Assembly (NCBI GenBank): GCA_949358305.1
Contig: OX442314.1
Location: 49,422,581 to 49,486,580, forward strand
Source: Strigamia acuminata
Lineage: Eukaryota; Arthropoda; Chilopoda; Geophilomorpha; Linotaeniidae
DNA: 64,000 nt
Reading direction: 5' to 3'
In this document: one piece after another, positions 1-11,844 of the stretch
How the letters are laid out: each line of letters opens with the position of its first letter
Position numbering within the stretch: position 1 is the first letter of the stretch
Program-made: the position numbers and the translations under genes
Notes under the pieces: model-generated
Seen by the model: the letters and a program-made list of their open reading frames with translations, nothing else
What the model was told of the DNA's origin: nothing
Databases searched by the model: none

Positions 1-908
1 AGATCTGCAGGTTATATTGACTCTTGACCATTTGGTGACGTCAATAACTGCACAGACAACAAAAAAAGTATTTATTGATTACACACAATGTGAAAAACCA
101 TGGAAACTTTGAATCTGGATATTTTATTTAAATAAATCTATTTTAGAACGGAACATCACTTTTAAACAGTTTATTTCAACAAAAATAAACTGTTTAAAGT
201 TGTTGTACTAAAAAAATTAATTTGACCAAAATATGCGTATCCGACAATACTGGCATCGATCGGGTCAAACCCTAGTGTTAAGTCTTCTTATCTTATGTTT
301 GATGTTTCTAACAAATTTTTCAAGAAATAATTTTTCATGTCAAAATTCCTTTAATTTTAATGACTGTGCAAAATCTTATTTATTTACATTTTAAATTGGT
401 TCCTGTCCACTTTTTAAATTTTGTCGCATAAGTTTGATTAAAAATTTAATTTTTTCAGCTTCATCAGATAATAAACAATTTTCAATCCTCGCTTATTTTC
501 AAATTAAGTAATTATGTGATTTTTTTTTTTTGTACATAGATTTAATATTTAAACTTTATTTTCCGTTAATTTTTTTCTCAAGTTCTTTTCGATATCTAGC
601 AACATCGACTCCTTCCCAGTGACGAACCGTTAAAGGCTTAAAAAACCTATCATATGAAACATCATTAAAAAGCGTACTGTATTGATGCAAATTCTAGGGC
701 ATGCCACTACGAAACAAGTAATATACGTTAATTGAAAAATTTAACAAAACTTTTAAAAAGTGTGCCAAATTTGGGGTTTTTGAGCGTTGTTGCGAAATAA
801 CGCCTGCGTTGCATTATTTTGTGAATAACGCACCGCCTCACACGACAATAATAACGCACATGCCTAGCCCTAGACAGTGCTGGTCGGACCTATCCAGATT
901 TCCCGGTA
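1..908. other. AT-rich flank without recognised gene
   Basis: No coding segment or RNA gene is recognised. At about 886-942, just before the reductase stop codon, lies a stretch that reappears inverted at about 15205-15262. It looks like one end of a dispersed repeat (see the 15.2-kb entry). Confidence 0.5.
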
Positions 909-2855
909 CTAAATTTGTTCCCAGTCCAGCCCTGGCCCTAGAATTTGCGTGAATACGGTATCGGCAATCGAGCATCCGATTACGTACTTTGCTACCACTT
1001 CGTTCAGAACACTCTTTTCTAAGTCGCTGAGCCCATTAATTGCCACATCTAAATTTGCTTCAAGTATTTTATGCCTAAAATTGAAATAAGAAAATAAAAA
1101 TTTGCCAATTTTCGTTAACGCCCGCTTACTCTGCGGCACCAACTAAATGGACATCGGCTCCTGGTTGTCCGAGCGCATAATCCAAACCCAATTTTGCTAA
1201 GTCAACATTTTTGTGCTGTGGTCAATCAAATAGAAAAATTGTCATTACTTTCATCCCGCATAATCAATCCACTTTTACTTTGCAAAACTTGGCCGCGGCG
1301 AAACAAATTTGTTTTAATTCGACGCTCGCCGGATGCCATTTCGGCGGCCCGCCGACGGTAAGAAGTCCCATCGCCAGCGAAGCTGCATTAATGATACCCA
1401 TTTTTTTCTCCTAGAAATTATTTCTACATTTATGGCGAAGCCTCGTTATAACAAATCGCGAGGGACCGGAAAAATCGGTTCGTTGTAACGCAAGTTCGTT
1501 ATATCAAATTTTTTTAACACGCTGTTCTAGGGCCAAGCAAGCGACCCAGCCATTTTTAAGTATTTGTTATAACAAAAAATTCGATATATCGCGGTTCGTT
1601 ATAACGAGGTTCGACTGTATTGACTATTTTTAAAATCAATTTCAAATTGCACCTTGAAGAAATCGGTGTAATCGAGAAGCGACGTATCAATAAGACAGCA
1701 TCGACAATAGGACAGCACGGTATCGAGCTTTACCGATGATTTTCCCACTACCTCCCTGTGAATTACATATAGCAAGTTAAAGAAAATTTTTGACGAGATC
1801 AAAAGAACTAAAAACGCTCTGAAAGCTGCTTGTGATTCTATAATTAACGATTTGAACGCATTAAAACGTACTGTACAAGATCAAGCTACTAAGCTAACGG
1901 ATCGAGGTGAAGGAATCGATACGAATTTTTCACATACAAACCTACCGACAAACGACTACTGATAAATAATTACTTTAATGTTTTTATCGGATAACCGGTG
2001 ATACCGATGAACTTTGCCTTCCCGCTTTCTTTGATTTTCTGCAAAGCGGGCAACGTCTCCTCCAAAATCACATCCAAATTGGCAGCAAATTCCAAATCGT
2101 GCACCTAAAAGCAGACAATAAAAGCAGAAATTTCAAATTTCATCACCAGGAGTCCAGGACCCTCGATCTACCGTACTTGCAAAATGTCCACGTAATCGAG
2201 CCCCAATCTCCGCAAACTCTCGTCGACGCTCTCAAAAGTCCTCTTCGCTGAGAAATCAAACATTTCCTCAGTGTTTGGTTTGTACCGTCCAATTTTAGTT
2301 GCCACATAATACGCTTCCCTGGGAACACCTTCTAAAGCCTAATAATTATTAATTATATTACAAAAAAATATATACGGTACGTAAAGCTTTAAATAAATGT
2401 CCACGCCTCAATTTGAAGCTTTACGGTATTTTTTTCTCGTTATAAATCACTTTTCCCAGCACAATTTCAGCTTGACCATCTCCGTACCAAGGCGCAGTGT
2501 CAATATAGTTAATTCCACACTTGAGAGCTTTTCTTACAACTTCTATCGATTCATCTTCATTTGCAGGGGCATATGATCCACCTATTGCAGCCCCACCTAA
2601 TAAATAAACAAATTAATTAATTATAAACAATTTTTAAATGTATATTTATTTCTATTATTTTATTACCAAAGCCAAGTTTAGAAACAACCAATCCCGTTTG
2701 TCCCAATGGGTCATACTGCAATTTGCCGCGGTAATTTGGGTCGTGGAACCCTTCTATCCACGTTGTTGGGATGAGATGTTGTTTTGCCTGTAAAAATCAC
2801 CGTGGATGAGAGAAGGACGGTGGAATTATTAGTGAAAGTGGCCTACTTGAGTCAT
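909..2855 (-). CDS. Aldo-keto reductase, L-galactose dehydrogenase-like, nine exons
   Basis: Predicted NADPH-dependent cytosolic aldo-keto reductase, closest in style to the L-galactose dehydrogenase-like branch found in animals and plants. Exons (minus): 2847-2855 (tiny, ATG start), 2667-2787, 2451-2596, 2177-2338, 1974-2104, 1653-1755, 1279-1410, 1130-1215, 909-1074. All junctions are GT-AG and the phases fit, giving 352 codons including the stop, the usual family length. Visible family landmarks are the N-terminal LGQTGLVVSKLGFG turn, the catalytic-tyrosine stretch NYIDTAPWYGDG, the VATKIGRY lysine strand, DTVLSYCR, and the cofactor-side INAASLAMGLLT and LAKLGLDYAL segments. The tiny first exon (three codons) is an inference. 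The last residues (GPGLDWEQI) come from a dispersed-repeat end, so the natural C-terminus may differ. No reading-frame damage is seen. Confidence 0.85.
1436..1617. mobile_element. MITE with CGAACCTCGTTATAAC-type inverted ends
   Basis: Short non-autonomous element in the intron between reductase exons 6 and 7. The left end has CGAAGCCTCGTTATAAC and the right end, read inverted, has CGAACCTCGTTATAAC, with AT-rich filler and no ORF. Termini of this kind resemble pogo/Tigger-type Tc1-mariner MITEs. A related scrap, TTCGTTATAACGAGG, occurs near 16721-16737. The family assignment is from the look of the termini only. Confidence 0.6.
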
Positions 2856-2859
2856 GATT

Positions 2860-3239
2860 TGCAATTTGTGTTCGTCAAATTATCTATGTGGGTGATACGG
2901 TTGGAGATAAATTAATCGAGTTATGGAACAACGTCGAATGACAGATGAATAGATCGGTGTGCAATGTCGTCATGTTTGCTCTTTGTCACGACTTCTACTT
3001 TTATCTGCCGTACACAATAATGAATAATAATGGAAATTGTGTAATTCAAATTTCAAAGCGGCCGTGCGCGACGCCATTTTTGAAACGCATCTACGGAAGC
3101 CGAGGAGAAACTTCAATGTGTGTATTTATTTTTTTTATTCATTTATTTTAAAATTTTCACGAAAATTATTGAATGATGCAAAATTAAAAATACCATATTA
3201 AACTAAAAAAGCCATTTAAAAAGAATGGATGTATCGCAG
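2860..3239. other. Intergenic, start of duplicated kelch flank
   Basis: No gene seen. From about 2990 the sequence is a diverged copy of 11460-11640 (shared AATGAATAATAATGGAA and following bases). It marks the 3' flank of the duplicated kelch exon. Confidence 0.5.
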
Positions 3240-3450
3240 GAAACCGCAAAACCGCAGATAAAAAAACAACAAAAACGGATTCAAATGGATAAGAAACAAT
3301 AAAAACGGATAAGAAACAATAAAAACGGATAAGAAACAATAAAAACGGATAAGAAACAATAAAAACGGATAAGAAACAACAAAAACGGATAAAAAAAATC
3401 AATAAAAACGGAAAAAAACGGATAAAACAAAACAATAAAAACGGATAAAA
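3240..3450. repeat. Minisatellite, 20-bp unit
   Basis: Tandem copies of GGATAAGAAACAATAAAAAC with an exact 20-bp period in the centre and decaying copies at both edges. A shorter, more diverged version lies at the equivalent place downstream of the intact kelch exon (about 11680-11800), so the array predates the duplication and grew or shrank afterwards. Confidence 0.85.
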
Positions 3451-3503
3451 ATGTATATAAAAACAAACGCTAGGTATTGAATACTAATAAAATGCCACAA
3501 ATG

Positions 3504-6500
3504 TTATAAATTACTGGAAACCGATTTATTAATCTCAAGAAAATCCTCAACAGCCAGATAAATTGGAGACTTGGCTTCGTCGGGACTACACACTTCCAAA
3601 CTCCACCGATTTAATTTCGGATCAAACGTGAACACCTTCCCGTTCTCGTCCACCGACCAGAACCCGCCGCCCTGGTGCTGGTGGCGCGCAACTATATTAA
3701 CCAAAGTCCCCGGACTCGCCCCGTCCGCCCTAAACGTGCGCCACGAATTCCGTATCGGATTGTAGCAAAAAATCCTCATCGGCTGATCTCTCTGCACTAA
3801 AATCACCACATTGTGTTGCGCCACCGCCAACGTGTCCACATCGGCGAACCCCTCCGGTAGCGGCTCGATCATCTCCCACGCCGTCGACGGTCGTCTCAAG
3901 TCCAACATTTCACATTTGTTCGTATGACCCGCAAAAACGTACAGTCTTTTCTGCAGAACCGCGCCGCTGATCTTATAGCGCCTTTCGTTCATGCGCGGCA
4001 GCGACATGAACCAGCCTTCACTCGGGTGAAACACTTCGACCACGTCCAACGCTTTATTCCACCTATGTAACGAGAACGACTCTCGTAAGAACTTTTAAAC
4101 AAATGAAAGTTTATTAATTAATGAACGTCACAAATTAATAAAAGATGTGTGAGTGGCGGTCGGTCGCCTAATGGCCAGGGGAGGACCATGGGGCGTTTGG
4201 ACACCATTCACGATTAAGTACAACACAGAGAACACACAGTTTGGATTGAATATCTTTATTGTGGTTGTCTAGGGGTTGTGCGTTCACCGTGTTATCGCCT
4301 AGGTCACTGGGTTGCCTTGCAGCAACCCAGCCCAGTCCAACCGCTGACCACATGGTCGAGTACCACATGGGCAGTGTGGTCGGATTGCATTTGCCTTTGC
4401 CGTGCCTTGCAGCACGGCCAACGAGTCGCCTCAAGTCATGTCGGACTTGAGAGCGATCACGCCTCTTGTTGCGACCCAAGTCGCCATCGTCTCCTTCTCG
4501 CTAGAGCTGTCACAACCAGTCAGCACGGGACTGGAGATCGAACTGTCTCCAAGATGGCGGTCAAGCCACGAGGAGACCTTGTGTAATCCTCTGCCCTGAT
4601 TGGCTGCAATCAGGACGCAGCTCCGACGATACGTCATAGGAGCTGCTAAGGATCCTCTTGTTGATGTTGCCAGTGCCGACTAGCGGCGGCGGCGGCCAGT
4701 TGGTCACAGATGGATTCTTAATTAGCAATCAATTGACTGCCCCCTGGTACAAATAAGTGGCATGATAAATAGAAGAAATCCTGTGGCCATGGTACCCCGT
4801 GTGGCCATTAACCGTATTACTATTTGAGTTAGAGATTGCTGAGGCCTTTTCCCAAGATGTTTCACCCCTGCAGAGCCGAATGACGTCATCCACCAAGGAA
4901 GGAATGTACATTTCTGTCTACAATACAACGCCCCAGACGCTCTCGAGGAGTGAGTAAATATGTTTTGACCACACCCCGATTTAAAAGGACAAGTTAGAGA
5001 CGGTTAACCCGTCCGATACAGCTGTTACGACTGGTTGCATAACAGTTGGACACCCCTAGTGCTATTTGGTTGCCTGCACTAAGGGTATTTAAAGGCACGC
5101 ACTAGTGTATTCTTGGCTGTTGCTTCAACCATTGATTTTGACCTTTACACTGTTTGATTGATACCTTTGCGGGTTGAACCAAATATGTTGTGCGTCAATC
5201 TCTTTGACGCATAGTCAAGCATTGCTGTTTTCCCTGCATGCAACGAATCTTGGGTTACATTGTATTCAATTACTAGCCCAGATCATAAAGACTCCGTCGC
5301 CTGGTTAAGTTCCACGGCGGGTCAGAGTGGCAAAGGAGAAGAAGACCGGTTTTGTTGATTCCATCGTTAGTGTGCCCACCCTGGACACATTGAGAGAACT
5401 TCCCACCAAATGTAAATACCCATTCCTTTTTACTTGTCATGACATGGTGTCTAGAATACTGGCCATGTTTGTGACCATCCTCTCACACACTTTCCGTACG
5501 TATCATGGTACTGGCCACGATTATCCCTTGCTAAACATTTCCGAGTTGGTTGGTATTATTACTCATGTTTGGTTCGCTGGATGTGAGTCCGCCATCTTTC
5601 GGTGAAAGGTGGTTAACCAGTGTTCTGGCCTTTCACGCGGCGGCTAATTTGCCTTTCCCGTCTTCTACTCATTTTCCAGCGTTCGCTGTCTATTCACCAT
5701 GCAAGGGTGTCTAAGTATATACTGGCCCTTGCATAATCCCTTCACTCCATGGTGTAACATGCACACCTTTGTTGTGTTACATGGAGTCGCCGTTATTCTT
5801 CCCTTAACTGTATTATACCTAGCTTGCCTTTCTGGTCCGGACGTGACGACCAGAAGGGGTTATTTGTGACGGAGCCCAAAGTCAAAAACAATCATAATGC
5901 AAAACCCCCAGACGATCCCCTCCGAGTTAGGACTGAGGAGATGGAGCCCATCCGCTTGTCATATGGAAGATATGACACCCTGTCGCGACTTAGTTATTGT
6001 CTGTTTACTCAAATTAGTTTTATCTAGCTAAGCAAGTAAACTCAGGTGTATGTTTCGATATACCGGAAGATCCTGTCAGCGTATAATTACCTAATTTAGT
6101 GATTGTGTAACGTAGTTGTCCTTTACAATTATCATTCTGTTATGCGCTTTGATACATAATTGACTTGTTCTGATTTGTCACCATTCAATAAAATGGAACC
6201 GTATTGTTTTGAGAAAACCCTTGTTTGCTCCGCTCATTTCTACATATTTAAATCTTTACATCAATCTATTAGTATTGTTACAAAGTCAGATATTAATCCA
6301 CTTAAATGTCATGGGTTTATCCAGGCCAACAAGAGCGAAGAACTTCCTGGTTCTCCCCTCTTGTTATGACGCAGACACATTCCTTTCAAGGTTGTTGTGG
6401 CAGCCCAGCCTATGGATAACTGCTCGCCCCATAGATCTGTGGCGGGTAAATTGTATGTTCAATTGAACTAGTGATAATCTTAAATATCTTTTAATCCTAT

Positions 6501-7407
6501 TGTCGTGGTATTATAATTGGTTGATAGCTAGGTTTTCCCGTCCGCACCTATTTTTCCCGCCCAACAAGTAGAGCAAGCGCCCGTGCGACACAATCCCGAC
6601 GCAAGAGCGCGGGCTGCGCAGATGCGGCCCCGATCGCAACGTTTGAGTGTCCACGTCGAAGGCGTACACCATGCTCAGCTTGGTCCTGCTCGCCGAGTCT
6701 TCGCCGCCGATTAAATAGAGCGTGGATTCGTGGTAAGTGACGGCCATGTCTTTGTACGACGCGATGCCGAGTCTGTGCGCGGCCGACCACAGGTGACTGT
6801 CCAACCGACAGCAGTGCATCAGCAGGCGGCTTTCTAAGCTGCAGCTGAGTAGGAACAACACGGGGCTGTTTCGTTGGCCGAGCATTTCTTCCAGGTTGCT
6901 GCTGGTCTCGGAGATGAATTGGATTTCGCTCGGGAATTCGGTAAGTTGCGTCGCGGATTGGCTGCGTCGTGGCAGCGGCTCGCGACGGCTGGGCGAGATG
7001 CTGCGCGAGTGGTGTCGCTTGCGCACTTTCTTGTCGGGTTTCGTCTTCGTCTTGGACGTTCCTTGCGAGATGTTGCTCAACGAATTGACTGTGTTTGGTC
7101 GCGGCTCGCCCAAGTCTTCGTTTTCGCAGACGGGCACTGAAGGTTTGGCGAAAACTTGCTTGTGGGAAAGTCCCGTTCCTCCGCCTTGTTTCGACGCGTC
7201 TCGCACGACGGATTTGCCCACCATATGCGTCGCGAGCTCGCAGATTTTAGGCGATCGGCCCAGGAGAGACGTCTTGCCGAGAATCTTCACCAGGTGGAGC
7301 CACGATATTTTGCCTTTCTCCATTATGGCGATTAATTCTTCGAAGCAGTCTTCTCTGTTGGCCACGTCGGAAGCCACCCAATTGCAAATGCCCAACAACA
7401 TTGTTTT
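3504..7407 (-). pseudogene. Duplicated kelch exon split by an insertion
   Basis: Second copy of exon 3 (BACK tail, disordered linker, kelch blades) of the intact gene at 11845-13266. The N-terminal part is 6551-7407 and the C-terminal part 3504-4065. The two halves are nearly identical to the intact copy, with only a few substitutions and one lost residue near the stop. They are separated by a 2481-bp insertion inside a kelch repeat. No BTB exons lie upstream of 7407, where satellite DNA begins. It therefore cannot make a normal BTB-kelch protein from this locus and is best read as a broken duplicate. It could still be spliced to something outside the view. Confidence 0.85.
4066..6546. mobile_element. 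2.48-kb insertion, TG...CA ends, CCTA target duplication
   Basis: Inserted into the left kelch copy. Comparison with the uninterrupted copy at 12410-12420 fixes the borders: CCTA (4062-4065), TGTAACG...CCGCA, CCTA (6547-6550). The 4-bp duplication and TG/CA termini suit an LTR retrotransposon product such as a long solo LTR or a large non-autonomous derivative. No second internal LTR, protein domain or convincing ORF was found. Near the left edge the minus strand reads AATAAACTTTCATTTG, a possible poly(A) signal. The family is unidentified. Confidence 0.7.
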
Positions 7408-7680
7408 CTAGGAAATTAAGACATTAGAATAAATTATGTGAATAAATTATATACTCTGACACGGTCCTGACTTTAGACAGTGGATTTTTTTGAATAGTTT
7501 TGAGCGCATTTTGCGCCTTTTCTCTGATTTGACCCCATTTTTATTGGAAATTGTATTACGGTAATTCTCTCAAATTATTTCATTTTTCCCAAATTCCAAA
7601 TTTATTACGGAGTATTTTATTTTATTTTATTTTATTTTTCACCATTTAACAACGACAAACTTGGTTGTGGGAAAGTAGTC
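7408..7680. repeat. Duplicated intron flank of kelch exon
   Basis: Nearly identical to 13267-13490, the start of intron 2 of the intact gene. This is the upstream limit of the kelch-exon duplication, ending in an ATTTT-rich run where satellite DNA begins. Confidence 0.7.
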
Positions 7681-8430
7681 CCGTGAAAAATGCATTTTCA
7701 CGAGAAAATAATAAATGCATTTTCAAGTGAAATGCAAGTGGAAAAATGAGTTTTTACGTGAAATTCATGTGAAAAAAAGCATTTCCAAGTGAAATTCAAG
7801 TGGAAAAATGCATTTTCACGGGAAAAAAAATAAATTTTCGCGAGAAAAAAATGTATTTTCAAGATCACATTTGAATGACAAAATGCACTTTCACGAAAAA
7901 AATGCATTTTCAAGCGAGATTCAAGTGAAAAATGCATTCGCACGAGAAAAAAACGAGTTTTCAAGTGAAAATTCGAGTAAAAAAATGCATTATTCAGTGA
8001 AAAAGTGCATTTTTCTTAAAGGTTATATATATTAAACGATATATTAAGTTAAGGAAATATTAAGTTAAAGAAAGGTCAGGTTAAGGAGAGGTTAGGTTAA
8101 GCAAAGGGTAGGTTAAGCAAAGGTTAGGTTAAGGAGAGGTTAGGTTAAGCAAAGGGTAGGTTAAGCAAAGGTTAGGTTTAGAAAAGGTTCTTAAGGATTT
8201 TAAGGAAATTATTTAGGCTTGAAAAATGCTTTTTTTTGAATTTTTCAGGTGAAAATATGCAATTTTGGATATAAAAACGATATTTTGAGAATGAAATGCA
8301 GTTATTATAAAATTTTTAGACCAGAAAATATAAAAAGTGGATTTATATACTTAATAAAAATCCATTTTCAAGTCAAGTTCAAGTGACAAAATGCACATTT
8401 GTGAAATGAAATTACCGTAATGTGGTATTT
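7680..8430. repeat. Diverged satellite and GGTTAGGTTAAG minisatellite
   Basis: Diverged monomers built on AAATGCATTTTCACGAGAAA and AAGTGAAATTCAAGTG occupy 7685-8010. Between about 8045 and 8195 there is a separate 17-18-bp minisatellite of the form AGGTTAGGTTAAGCAAAGG or AGGTTAGGTTAAGGAG. Apparent ORFs here are translated repeat and are not counted as genes. Confidence 0.75.
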
Positions 8431-9970
8431 TTAAGTGAAAAAATGTGGAAAAAATGCATTTTCACCAGAAAAAAATGTGAAAAAATGAATTTTTATGTGA
8501 AAAAAATGTGGAAAAAATGCATTTTCACGAGAAAAAATGTGAAAAAATGAATTTTTAAGTGAAAAAATGTGAAAAAAAATGTGGAAAAAAAATGCATTTT
8601 CACGAGAAAAAAAGTGAAAAAATGAATTTTTATGTGAAAAAATGTGGAAAAAATGCATTTTCACGAGAAAAAATGTGAAAAAATGCATTTTCACCGGAAA
8701 AAATGTGAAAAAATGAATTTTTATTTGAAAAAATGTGAAAAAATGTGAAAAAAAAATGCATTTTCACGAGAAAAAAAGTGAAAAAATGAATTTTTATGTG
8801 AAAAAATGTGGAAAAAATGCATTTTCACGAGAAAAAATGTGAAAAAATGCATTTTCACCGGAAAAAATGTGAAAAAATGAATTTTTATTTGAAAAAATGT
8901 GAAAAAATGTGAAAAAAAAATGCATTTTCACGAGAAAAAAAGTGAAAAAATGAATTTTTATGTGAAAAAATGTGGAAAAAATGCATTTTCACGAGAAAAA
9001 ATGTGAAAAAATGCATTTTCACCGGAAAAAATGTGAAAAAATGAATTTTTATGTGAAAAAAATGTGGAAAAAATGCATTTTCACGAGAAAAAAAGTGAAA
9101 AAATGAATTTTTATGTGAAAAAATGTGGAAAAAATGCATTTTCACGAGAAAAAATGTGAAAAAATGATTTTTTACGTGAAAAAAATGTGGAAAAAATGCA
9201 TTTTCACGAGAAAAAATGTGAAAAAATGAATTTTTATGTGAAAAAATGTGGAAAAAATGCATTTTCACGAGAAAAAATGTGAAAAAATGCATTTTCACCG
9301 GAAAAAATGTGAAAAAATGAATTTTTATTTGAAAAAATGTGAAAAAATGTGGAAAAAAAATGCATTTTCACGAGAAAAAAAGTGAAAAAATGAATTTTTA
9401 TGTGAAAAAATGTGGAAAAAATGCATTTTCACGAGAAAAAATGTGAAAAAATGCATTTTCACCGGAAAAAATGTGAAAAAATGAATTTTTATGTGAAAAA
9501 AATGTGGAAAAAATGCATTTTCACGAGAAAAAAAGTGAAAAAATGAATTTTTATGTGAAAAAATGTGGAAAAAATGCATTTTCACGAGAAAAAATGTGAA
9601 AAAATGATTTTTTACGTGAAAAAAATGTGGAAAAAATGCATTTTCACGAGAAAAAATGTGAAAAAATGAATTTTTATGTGAAAAAAATGTGGAAAAAATG
9701 CATTTTCACGAGAAAAAAAGTGAAAAAATGAATTTTTATGTGAAAAAATGTGGAAAAAATGCATTTTCACGAGAAAAAATGTGAAAAAATGATTTTTTAC
9801 GTGAAAAAAATGTGGAAAAAATGCATTTTCACGAGAAAAAATGTGAAAAAATGTGGAAAAAATGCATTTTCACGAGAGAAAAAAAAAACGTTTTCAAGTG
9901 AAATAAATGCAAGTGAAAAATGCATTTTCACGAGAGAGAGAGAAAAAAGGAGTTTTCAAGTGTAATGCAA
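8430..9970. repeat. Satellite array with higher-order period
   Basis: Near-uniform tandem array of half-units ATGTGGAAAAAATGCATTTT-CACGAGAAAAA and ATGTGAAAAAATGAATTTTTATGTG variants. Blocks of about 165 bp (seen starting near 8601, 8766, 8931 and again near 9370) share the same variant order, which indicates higher-order repeat turnover. Long minus-strand ORFs rich in HFF/KMHF across this stretch come from the repeat having no stops in one frame. Confidence 0.9.
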
Positions 9971-10125
9971 GTGGAAATAAAATTGCATTTGCGGGAGATT
10001 TTACAACATTAGGTTTAGAAAATATTTGTTAACTTAAGGAAAGGTTAGGTTTTATTTTTTAAGGTTTTTTATGAGATGACATCATCGCGACTAGTTTGCA
10101 CGAGTTAGATTAGGCTTAATTGCTC
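9971..10125. other. Spacer between opposed satellite blocks
   Basis: Contains GGTTAGG-like bases and no gene. It separates the forward array from the short inverted block to its right. Confidence 0.4.
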
Positions 10126-10240
10126 GTGAAAATGCATTTTTCACTTGCATTTATTTCACTTGAAAACGTTTTTTTTTTTCTCTCGTGAAAATGCATTTTT
10201 TCCACATTTTTTCACATTTTTTCTCGTGAAATTTGTATTT
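10126..10240. repeat. Inverted satellite block
   Basis: Reverse-complement copy of the terminal satellite monomers at about 9838-9950 (TCTCGTGAAAATGCATTTTT, CCACATTTTTTCACATTTTTT). The array therefore ends in a large inverted repeat with about 150 bp of spacer. Confidence 0.8.
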
Positions 10241-11500
10241 TCGATTTTGACACATTTCACAACATACAATTTCATGTTTAATCACATTTGAATTGGGTCG
10301 AAATACACATTTAATAAATCCACGAAATTTCGTTACAATCAATTTTGCCAATAAATGTCACGACGAGAGAGCTAGCTCGCCACGACCACGAGATAGAGAT
10401 AGACGTTGTTCTAAATAACAGTTAAAGACACTGACAAGTGAGATTAAGTGAGAATAATTGACAAGTGAGTTGAATTCAATTTCAATTACCATTGATGGCA
10501 AATTTGAGATAAATTGTGAAAATTGAGAAAAATAAATCGGGAATAATTCGCCATTTCGCCATTTCGCCATTGCTGTTTCCCTTCCCGGCCATTTGAATTA
10601 ATCCGTTTACATTTTCATACATTTTCGTTTAATACTGAGAAATAAAGAATTGGATTGAATTTGAAATGAATTGAAATAAACATCTTTTATTGCAATGCTT
10701 AATACCTTGTTACACATCCGAGTTGAATAATAACTGATGACAAATTATATTTGATCCAATCGACATCGAGAGAGAGAGAGAGAGAGAGAGAAGTTCATCC
10801 GACGGCATCACGTTGGAGAATGGCACAGTCCTGCCATTACACTCGGCTTTTATACCCTACACTAGACATAGATATACACACAGACCTGTACTCTAGTGCT
10901 GTCCTTTTATGCTTTTTATCTAACATCTCGGAAAAAGTAGGCTTAAAAACTATTCTATAATTCCCATGTTAAGCGTGGAACGAAAATGAATTGTGACCTC
11001 ACGCCACGGCTTGAATTGTGACGTCAATAAATGTACTCTTACAAGTTCGATCTGAACAAATCTGACAAATCGCTGCGCGAATGTATCAATCGTTTCAAAT
11101 ATGCCATCTTGAAATCACGAAATCACGAAATCACGAAATCATGGCCGACGGAACGATCCACGCGCTTGTGTTTTGAAAAAGGCTTGCCCATCGTGCTGGA
11201 TAAACCAAATGCAGCCACACTTGTATCACAATAATAAACGGTAGATTTAATATGAATTAGCTTTTGTCAAAAATGGATAATCAAATTATGTTCCCGCATT
11301 TATAGAGAAGAAGTTGTTGTTTTTCATCCTTGTCACAAATTAAGTAAGAAATACTACCTATTTTTATTCAAATCTCTCTCTATTTAGTTGATTATTTAGT
11401 TGATTCAATCTCTGACTTGTGAGCAGTACTCAAATCACATGTCATGTCATGTTTGCTCGTCGTCACGACTTACTTCTACATTTGTAATGAATAATAATGG
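10241..11500. other. Intergenic with (GA)n microsatellite
   Basis: No gene recognised. A perfect (GA)n run is at about 10767-10791. ATCACGAAATC is repeated three times at 11112-11142. From about 11440 the sequence pairs with the kelch duplication flank. Confidence 0.5.
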
Positions 11501-11504
11501 AATA

Positions 11505-11596
11505 AATTGTGCAATTCAAATTTCAAATTTCAAATTTCAAATTTCAAATTTCAAATTTCAAAGTGCCGAGGAGAAACTTCAATGCGTATACAGTAT

Positions 11597-11627
<31 letters not shown>

Positions 11628-11800
11628 TTTTAAAATTTCCACGAAAATTATTGAATGATGCAAATAAAAAACAATAAAAAAGGATTCAAACGGATAAAAC
11701 ACAATAAAAAACGGATAAAACACAATATGAATGGATAAAAACAATATAAATGGATAAAAACGGATTTAAAAAATAATAAAAACGTATAAAAATGTATATA
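11505..11800. repeat. Simple repeats downstream of kelch gene
   Basis: (AATTTCAA)n at about 11515-11562, (ATTT)n at 11594-11632, and a short diverged GGATAAAA-ACAATAAA array at about 11685-11800 that corresponds to the longer minisatellite at 3240-3450. Confidence 0.8.
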
Positions 11801-11844
11801 AAAACAAACGCTAGGTATTGAATACTAATAAAATGGCACAAATG

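Noticed and set aside
3184-3466. Hydrophobic FLSVFIVSYPF ORFs resembling a membrane protein
   Set aside because: They translate the 20-bp minisatellite.
8045-8195. Telomeric repeat
   Set aside because: GGTTAGGTTAAG words are irregular and 17-18 bp long, not a uniform TTAGG or TTAGGG array.
8431-9585. Long minus-strand ORFs rich in Phe/His (HFF, KMHF)
   Set aside because: They are translations of the satellite; the repeat lacks stops in one frame and the products have no family resemblance.
8430-9970. CRISPR-like array
   Set aside because: Repeats are contiguous satellite without unique spacers, in a eukaryotic genome.
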